A stretch of DNA of 64,000 nt from Streptomyces sp. NBC_00569 (GTDB taxonomy: Bacteria; Actinomycetota; Actinomycetes; Streptomycetales; Streptomycetaceae): assembly GCF_036345255.1 (NCBI RefSeq), contig NZ_CP107783.1, forward strand, positions 5,319,501 through 5,383,500. Direction: 5' to 3'. Under the pieces are notes generated by a model. It did not search any database and was not told where the DNA came from. It saw only the letters and a program-made list of their open reading frames with translations. Made by a program: the position numbers and the translations under genes. Position 1 is the first letter of the stretch; each line of letters begins with the position of its first letter. Of the stretch, positions 59,523-64,000 are shown in pieces.

Positions 59523-60778
59523 CCGGCGCTCCTTTCGTACGCGGCGTCGCGCCGCGGTCCCACGGTGCGCCCGGCCAGCGGCACCTCGGCCACCACCCTG
59601 AACACCCCGTCCGCATCTGCCACCACACCCGCCTCAAGCGTCCCGTCGACCTCGGCGAGGCGCTCCCTCAGCCCGGCGAGCCCGGACCCGCCGCTCAGGG
59701 CCCCCGGGGACCCGGCCCCGTCGTTCTCCACGCTCAGGACCACCGCGTCCGGCCCCGTCCGTACGCCGATGTCGCAGCGCCGGGCGTCCCCGTGCCGCAG
59801 GACGTTCGTCGTGGCCTCGCGCACGACCCAGCCGAGGGCGGACTGCACGGGGCCGGGCAGTTCGGCGGCCGGGCCCGCCACGTTGCAGGAGATCCCCGCC
59901 GCGGTCAACACACCCTGCGCGCCCGCCAGTTCAGCTGCCAGATCGGCCTCGCGGTAACCGCGTACGACCTCCCGTACTTCCTTCTGCGACTCCTGGGCGA
60001 TGCGCTGGACCTCGGTCATCTGGTCCACGGCCTCGGGCCGCCCGCGCCGCGTGAGCTGCACCGCGAGCTCGCTCTTGAGCGCGATCACGGCGAGATTCCT
60101 GCCCATCACGTCATGGAGGTCGCGCCCGAACCGCAGCCGTTCCTCGGCGACGGCGAGCCGCGCCCTGGTCTCGCGTGCCTCGTCGAGTTCGTGGACGGCG
60201 TTGAGCAGCCAGACGGAGAATCCGGCGGTCAGGGCGAAGATCGCGGTGGTGAACAGCACGGTGGCCGCCGTGATGAGGGCGGCCGGCGCGGGCAGCCCGG
60301 ACGGCACGGACGCCGCCCCGGCACCGAGGGACGCGCCGAGCGCCGCGCCGATCACCCGCCTGCGGGTGCGCAGCCCGGGCGTGGCGCAGCCCGCGCCGAC
60401 CATGAGGATGCCGACGAAGAGGACGAGCGCCGTGCGGGTGCCGGCCTCCTCGTCCGCGGGCACCCGCAGCATCACGCCGAGCGTCCCCACGGAGATCGCG
60501 GCGGTGGCGACGCCGTACGCGATGACCAGGCGGACCGGCTGCTCGCGCCGGCCGCGCGTCCAGTCGAGCGCCTTGGACGTGGTCACCGCGCCGAGCACGG
60601 CGTGCGCGCAGAGCGCGAGGAGCAGGGTCCAGGCGAGCGCGGCCGGTACCTCACCGAAGGCGAGCGGGCCGAGCCAGAAGATCTCGACGAGCCCGAAGGA
60701 CTGCAGAGACCACCGTGTGTACGTCTCCACCTTCGCCGGGGTGCTCTTCCCCCGCCACCATGCGCCAGGCCGCCTCAT
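59519..60778 (-). CDS. HisKA_3 sensor histidine kinase
   Basis: 419 residues: about six membrane helices in the first 195 residues, then the dimerisation helix with His222 in FGRDLHDVMGRNLAVI, and a HATPase domain (WVVREATTNVLRHGDA, VENDGAGSPG, GSGLAGLRERLAEVDG). It has almost no extracellular domain, so it probably senses membrane state or the activity of the adjacent ABC exporter. Start at ATG 60778, 17 bases after the permease stop. Confidence 0.92.
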   Translation of the reverse strand: MRRPGAWWRGKSTPAKVETYTRWSLQSFGLVEIFWLGPLAFGEVPAALAWTLLLALCAHAVLGAVTTSKALDWTRGRREQPVRLVIAYGVATAAISVGTLGVMLRVPADEEAGTRTALVLFVGILMVGAGCATPGLRTRRRVIGAALGASLGAGAASVPSGLPAPAALITAATVLFTTAIFALTAGFSVWLLNAVHELDEARETRARLAVAEERLRFGRDLHDVMGRNLAVIALKSELAVQLTRRGRPEAVDQMTEVQRIAQESQKEVREVVRGYREADLAAELAGAQGVLTAAGISCNVAGPAAELPGPVQSALGWVVREATTNVLRHGDARRCDIGVRTGPDAVVLSVENDGAGSPGALSGGSGLAGLRERLAEVDGTLEAGVVADADGVFRVVAEVPLAGRTVGPRRDAAYERSAG

Positions 60779-60795
60779 GTCCCCACCCCGTCGGA

Positions 60796-61605
60796 TCAAC
60801 GCCGTGGTTCCCAGCGGAACCACCGTCGTACAGCAAACACGGCGAGGACGGTCCAGGCCACAGCGGTGGCGACGGCGCCCAGGGCGTCGTGCGCGGAGAG
60901 GTCCCCGGTCCAGCCGCCCCGTACGAGGGTGATCACCGGTGTGAGAGGCAGCAGTTCGCACGCCGACGCGAGGCGGTCCGGCATGACTTCGAGGGGTACG
61001 ACGGTGCCGGAGCCGAGCATCGAGAGGAGCAGCAGCGGCATGGCCGCGACCTGCGCGCTCTCGACGCTCCTGCTGAAACTCGCGGTGACGGCGGCGAGCG
61101 CGGGCCACATCACCAGGCCCAGCAGCAGCCCGAGTACGGCGTAATAGGGCGCCTGCGGAGCCCCGACATCGAGGACCGCCGTGCAGGCGGCGACGAGCAC
61201 GAGGCTCTGCGTGAGGCCGATGGCGACGGAGGGCACGGCGGCGCCGGCGAGGATCTCCGCGTCCCGCAGTTCACCGGTGCGCAGCCGCTTGAGGACGAGT
61301 TCCTCGCGCCGGGCCGCGTAGACACCGACCAGCGCGCTGTAGACGGCGAAGAGGAGGGAGAAGCCGATCGCGGACGGCAGCAGCACCGAGCCGACGGTGA
61401 GCCCCGTGCCCTTCAGGTCCATGCCGTCGATCGACGAGCGCACGCTGAACGGCAGTACCAGCGGAACGCACACCGCGGTGAAGAGCGTGCCCTTGCTGCG
61501 GCCGATCAGCGTCAGCTCCGCGCGGGCGAGCGCCCGCATCCGCCCGGCGGCCGTCGTGCCGGCGGTGGCCGCGGGCTTCGTCCTGTCCGTCACGACCGCG
61601 CTCAT
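60796..61605 (-). CDS. ABC-2 type exporter permease
   Basis: 269 residues, six membrane helices (TLFTAVCVPLVLPFSV, VGSVLLPSAIGFSLLFAVYSALVG, YYAVLGLLLGLVMWPALAAVTASF, AMPLLLLSMLGSGTVVPLEVMPD). Its ATG overlaps the stop of the ATPase gene (ATGA). Pairs with that ATPase as a drug or lipid exporter. Confidence 0.88.
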   Translation of the reverse strand: MSAVVTDRTKPAATAGTTAAGRMRALARAELTLIGRSKGTLFTAVCVPLVLPFSVRSSIDGMDLKGTGLTVGSVLLPSAIGFSLLFAVYSALVGVYAARREELVLKRLRTGELRDAEILAGAAVPSVAIGLTQSLVLVAACTAVLDVGAPQAPYYAVLGLLLGLVMWPALAAVTASFSRSVESAQVAAMPLLLLSMLGSGTVVPLEVMPDRLASACELLPLTPVITLVRGGWTGDLSAHDALGAVATAVAWTVLAVFAVRRWFRWEPRR

Positions 61606-62573
61606 CGCGCCGCCACCTCGTCCCTGTTCTCCGTGCCGGCCGTGGTCTCCGTACGCGCGTCCTGAGCGATCCGCAGGAACGCCTCTTCGAGGGACGCGCT
61701 GCGCACGTCGAGCCCCCGCAGCTCGACCCGGGCGTCCCTGGCCCACAACAGGAGCCCGGTGGCGGCCCGTTGGAGCTCGTCGGTCCGCAGCCTGATGGTG
61801 CGGCCGTCCGTTTCGTGGCCGCTCACGCCGAGCTCGGCGAGTGGCGGGAGGTCGCCGGGGAAGTAGCCGTCGGGCAGTTCGAAGGAGATGTGCGAGGGCT
61901 GGGCGGCGACGACCTCGTCGACGCGGCCCTCGGCGGCGATCCGCCCCTCGTGGAGGATGGCGAGCCGGTCGGCGAGCTCCTCGGCCTCTTCGAGGTAGTG
62001 GGTGGTCAGCAGCACGGTGGTGCCCTCGGCGCGCAGCTCGCGCACCAGATTCCAGGTCGCGCGCCGTCCCTGCGCGTCGAGGCCGGTGGTCGGCTCGTCG
62101 AGGAAGAGGACCTCGGGCCGGCCGAGCAGTGCGAGCGCCAGGTCGAGGCGCCGCTTCTCGCCGCCGGACAGCTGCTTCACCCGGACCCGGGACCGCCGTT
62201 CGAGCCCGACGAGCTCGAGGGCCTCACCGGCTGGCCGGGCGCCGCTCGTGCATCCGCCCCACATCCGGACGGCCTCGGCGACGGTCAGCTCGGACGGAAA
62301 GCCGCCTTCCTGGAGCATGACCCCGACGCGCGGCCTGACCAGGTCGCGTTCCGTGTACGGGTCGTGCCCGAGGACCCGTACACGGCCGCCGGCCGGGACG
62401 GCGAGTCCTTCGAGGAGTTCGACGGTGGAGGTCTTGCCCGCGCCGTTGGTGCCGAGGAGGGCGAAGAGTTCTCCGCGGGCGACGGAGAAGGTCACTCCGC
62501 GCACCGCCTCGTACGAGCCCCCGTACACGCGTCGCAGATCGGTGACGTCGATCACGCGCTCGTTCGTTTCCAT
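61602..62573 (-). CDS. ABC exporter ATP-binding protein
   Basis: 323 residues. Walker A GTNGAGKT at 41-48, Q-loop MLQEGGFP, signature LSGGEKRRLDLALAL, Walker B VLFLDEPTTGLD and H-loop TTHYLEEAEELADRL. DrrA-like layout with a C-terminal extension. First gene of the four-gene operon (ATPase, permease, kinase, regulator), about 60 bases after a palindromic operator. Confidence 0.93.
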   Translation of the reverse strand: METNERVIDVTDLRRVYGGSYEAVRGVTFSVARGELFALLGTNGAGKTSTVELLEGLAVPAGGRVRVLGHDPYTERDLVRPRVGVMLQEGGFPSELTVAEAVRMWGGCTSGARPAGEALELVGLERRSRVRVKQLSGGEKRRLDLALALLGRPEVLFLDEPTTGLDAQGRRATWNLVRELRAEGTTVLLTTHYLEEAEELADRLAILHEGRIAAEGRVDEVVAAQPSHISFELPDGYFPGDLPPLAELGVSGHETDGRTIRLRTDELQRAATGLLLWARDARVELRGLDVRSASLEEAFLRIAQDARTETTAGTENRDEVAAR

Positions 62574-62631
62574 GTCCCGAGCCTCTCCCGGCGTCGGGAC
62601 GAGGAGCAGTGCGCGCTGTCACCGGACCGCA

Positions 62632-62643
62632 TGACAAATGTCA
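62632..62643 (-). promoter_or_regulatory. TGACA-AA-TGTCA operator of the ABC/two-component operon
   Basis: Perfect 12-bp palindrome upstream of the ATPase start. This form is typical of sites for NarL-family regulators of the DesR/LiaR group, one of which is encoded at the end of the same operon. Confidence 0.65.
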
Positions 62644-62707
62644 GAGCGGGTCGCGGACATGGGCCTCAGGGGACGCGTACGTGCCGCAGAGGGGCACGGA
62701 CATGCAG

Positions 62708-62736
62708 AAGGCCCCGGTCCGATGGACCGGGGCCTT
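62708..62736 (-). terminator. Terminator after tRNA-Gly copy 2
   Basis: AAGGCCCCGGTCC-GAT-GGACCGGGGCCTT, 13-bp stem directly downstream of the tRNA on the minus strand. Confidence 0.85.
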
Positions 62737-62743
62737 CAAATGG

Positions 62744-62816
62744 AGCGAACGACGAGGTTCGAACTCGCGACCTCAACCTTGGCAAGGTTGCGCTCTACCA
62801 ACTGAGCTACGTTCGC
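62744..62816 (-). tRNA. tRNA-Gly (GCC), copy 2
   Basis: Identical in sequence to the copy at 58818-58890, including the bases just outside both ends. Confidence 0.97.
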
Positions 62817-62895
62817 ACTGCCTCCGATCGACTCTCATCGATCGGCGCGAGCACCAGCCTACCGCACTCCGAAGAGTGGTCGGTACGCCTTGCAG

Positions 62896-62967
62896 AGCGG
62901 GTGACAGGAATTGCACACTGCGCCTTCCCCCTGGAAGGGGGATGTTCTACTACTGAACTACACCCGC
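62896..62967 (-). tRNA. tRNA-Gly (TCC)
   Basis: Acceptor GCGGGTG/CACCCGC in 72 nt, anticodon loop CTTCCAG (TCC) on a TCCCC/GGGGA stem, T-loop GCAATTCC lacking the common TTCGA form, discriminator T. Confidence 0.93.
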
Positions 62968-63078
62968 AAGACTCCGTGAGGTCCGGCTTTTCGGCCTCGC
63001 CCCTCGGCGTGCTCCAGACTTTAGCTGATCAACAGGGGTGGAGCGCAAGTCGGCTGCTCCGCGGGCTGCCGGAGGGGG

Positions 63079-63420
63079 TCAGTTGGCCGCCTCGAACGCC
63101 TCGTAGACCCGCTTGGGGATGCGGCCGCGCGGCGGGACGTCCATCTTGTGCGAGCGCGCCCAGGCGCGGACGGCCGCCGGGTCGGCGGACACCGCGGTGT
63201 GCTTGTAGCTCCTGACGGTCTTCCCCGAGGCGCCCTTGCCCGAGCCGGTCTGCTTGCGGCCGGCCTCGAGGAAGGGGGCCAGGGCCGTGCGCAGTTTCTT
63301 GGCATTGGCTGGATTCAGGTCGATCTCGTACGACTTGCCGTCGAGACCGAACACGACCGTTTCTGCGGCATCTCCGCCGTCGATGTCGTCGGAGAGAGTG
63401 ACCACGACACGCTGCGCCAC
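63079..63420 (-). CDS. lsr2: Lsr2-family nucleoid-associated xenogeneic silencer
   Basis: 113 residues. N-terminal dimerisation domain (VVVTLSDDIDGGDAAETVVFGLDGKSYEIDL) and C-terminal DNA-binding domain with the AT-hook-like Arg-Gly-Arg at 98-100 that inserts into the minor groove of AT-rich DNA. Lsr2 bridges and silences horizontally acquired low-GC DNA; the 26.5-34.5 kb element is such a target in principle. GTG start. Confidence 0.95.
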   Translation of the reverse strand: MAQRVVVTLSDDIDGGDAAETVVFGLDGKSYEIDLNPANAKKLRTALAPFLEAGRKQTGSGKGASGKTVRSYKHTAVSADPAAVRAWARSHKMDVPPRGRIPKRVYEAFEAAN

Positions 63421-63747
63421 GAATATCGGTCCCTTCGTGCGACATCTGCACCTTGACGTGCGTCGATGTCGACTGTCCGGCTGTTATGGGGCAAAGCAGA
63501 GGCGAACTGCCCGCTTTCGCCATTTCCTTTTTACCTTGCCTGGCATTGCATTGTGAAGACCGACTAAATCCCCCCGCGTGTCCGGAGGCAATGGGTCTCC
63601 GAAATCTTTCCCCCGATTTTCCATGGGGGCACCGCGCTGTTGCGGTAACGTGATCCGGCTCTCGTAGCTTCCTACGGTCTACGCGAGTAGAAATTTTGTC
63701 CGGGTAGTCTGAAGGGACCTGCTCAGCACCACACACCGGGAGTGCCA
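63421..63747. other. 327-bp divergent intergenic region lsr2-purS
   Basis: No gene seen. AT-richer than its surroundings (for example around 63520-63570), as expected if Lsr2 regulates itself. Near purS are an imperfect hairpin CTCGTAG/CTACGCGAG (63660-63687) and TAGTCT at 63705, a possible -10. Confidence 0.4.
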
Positions 63748-64000
63748 GTGGCACGCGTCGTAGTCGACGTCATGCTCAAGCCGGAGATCCTCGACCCCCA
63801 GGGCCAGGCGGTGCAGCGTGCACTGCCGCGCCTCGGTTTCGAGGGCATCTCCGACGTACGTCAGGGAAAGCGATTCGAACTCGAGGTTGACGGGCCGGTC
63901 GACGATGCCGTCCTCGCCCGTATCCACGAGTTGGCCGACACGTTCCTCGCCAACACCGTGATCGAAAACTTCACCGTGAAGGTGGAAGAACCCGCGGTGG
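63748..64000 (+). CDS. purS: Phosphoribosylformylglycinamidine synthase subunit PurS, 3' end outside window
   Basis: 84 codons visible: ARVVVDVMLKPEILDPQGQAVQRALPRLGFEGISDVRQGKRFELEVDG and LADTFLANTVIENFTV, the whole small alpha-beta fold except perhaps the last residues. PurS bridges PurL and PurQ in FGAM synthase. GTG 63748 is chosen because GGGAG lies five bases before it; the GTG at 63742 lies within that RBS. Confidence 0.93.
   Translation, partial: MARVVVDVMLKPEILDPQGQAVQRALPRLGFEGISDVRQGKRFELEVDGPVDDAVLARIHELADTFLANTVIENFTVKVEEPAV

Noticed and set aside
58818..62816. Two identical tRNA-Gly genes as attachment sites of an inserted element
   Set aside because: The 3.9 kb between them is an ordinary host-composition ABC/two-component operon without an integrase; whole duplicate tRNA genes with their own terminators are normal.

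Overview
The window is a high-GC chromosomal segment of a Streptomyces or close relative. Nearly every gene has G or C at third codon positions, GTG starts are common, and the gene order sigN-sigF-tadA-(upp) followed by SRP RNA-dnaX-purD-purC-lsr2-purS is, as I remember it, the conserved core order of Streptomyces chromosomes. Seven tRNA genes lie between the protein genes: Ser-GCT, Arg-ACG, Ser-CGA, Ser-GGA, two identical Gly-GCC and Gly-TCC.

Left part (1-26.4 kb): a partial PAS-PAS sensor; a secreted subtilisin inhibitor; two tRNAs; a GNAT enzyme; a frameshifted small membrane protein; DUF2797; a monooxygenase-amidohydrolase pair. Next is a four-gene envelope-sugar locus (OmpR-type regulator, histidine kinase, GT2-GtrA fusion, ArnT/PMT-like transferase). 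The same phased 11-bp direct repeats stand before the regulator and before the glycosyltransferase. Then come an EEP nuclease, a DHA2 exporter with its TetR regulator and a palindromic operator, a PPOX-type flavoenzyme whose 3' end is duplicated, a MarR-MFS-YceI locus in which the exporter and the YceI protein share a carboxypeptidase-regulatory-like domain, a lipoprotein, sigN and sigF, and tadA with its associated gene.

Middle (26.5-35.9 kb): a 9.4-kb integrated element with visibly lower GC and relaxed codon use. A large serine integrase has inserted it at codon 6-9 of upp across a 12-bp core. The host promoter and first codons of upp are stranded at the left end, ending after 12 codons, while the right end of the element supplies a new RBS, GTG start and first codons, so upp is still encoded whole. 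Inside are a winged-helix protein next to clustered palindromes (a candidate origin), small zinc-binding proteins, a tightly coupled actinophage-like operon including a probable P27-type small terminase subunit, and a right-end HTH/PLD-like regulator plus Nudix pair. No capsid, tail, large terminase or TraB gene is visible. A phage satellite is the best reading, and this is the strongest candidate for an undescribed system here.

Right part (35.9-64 kb): restored upp, a LytR_C protein, a ParB-fold small protein, a HerA-like ATPase, HhH-GPD repair protein, an iron-box-controlled penicillin acylase fused to a siderophore-type acetyltransferase, TauE/LysR/cupin/PEP-mutase-like genes, a SpoIIE phosphatase beside a MASE1 sensor, SRP RNA, dnaX, purD, a protein resembling M48 peptidases without the HExxH motif, a dimethylformamidase-like protein, purC, a NarL/HK/ABC exporter locus with a TGACA-N2-TGTCA operator, lsr2, and purS running off the end.
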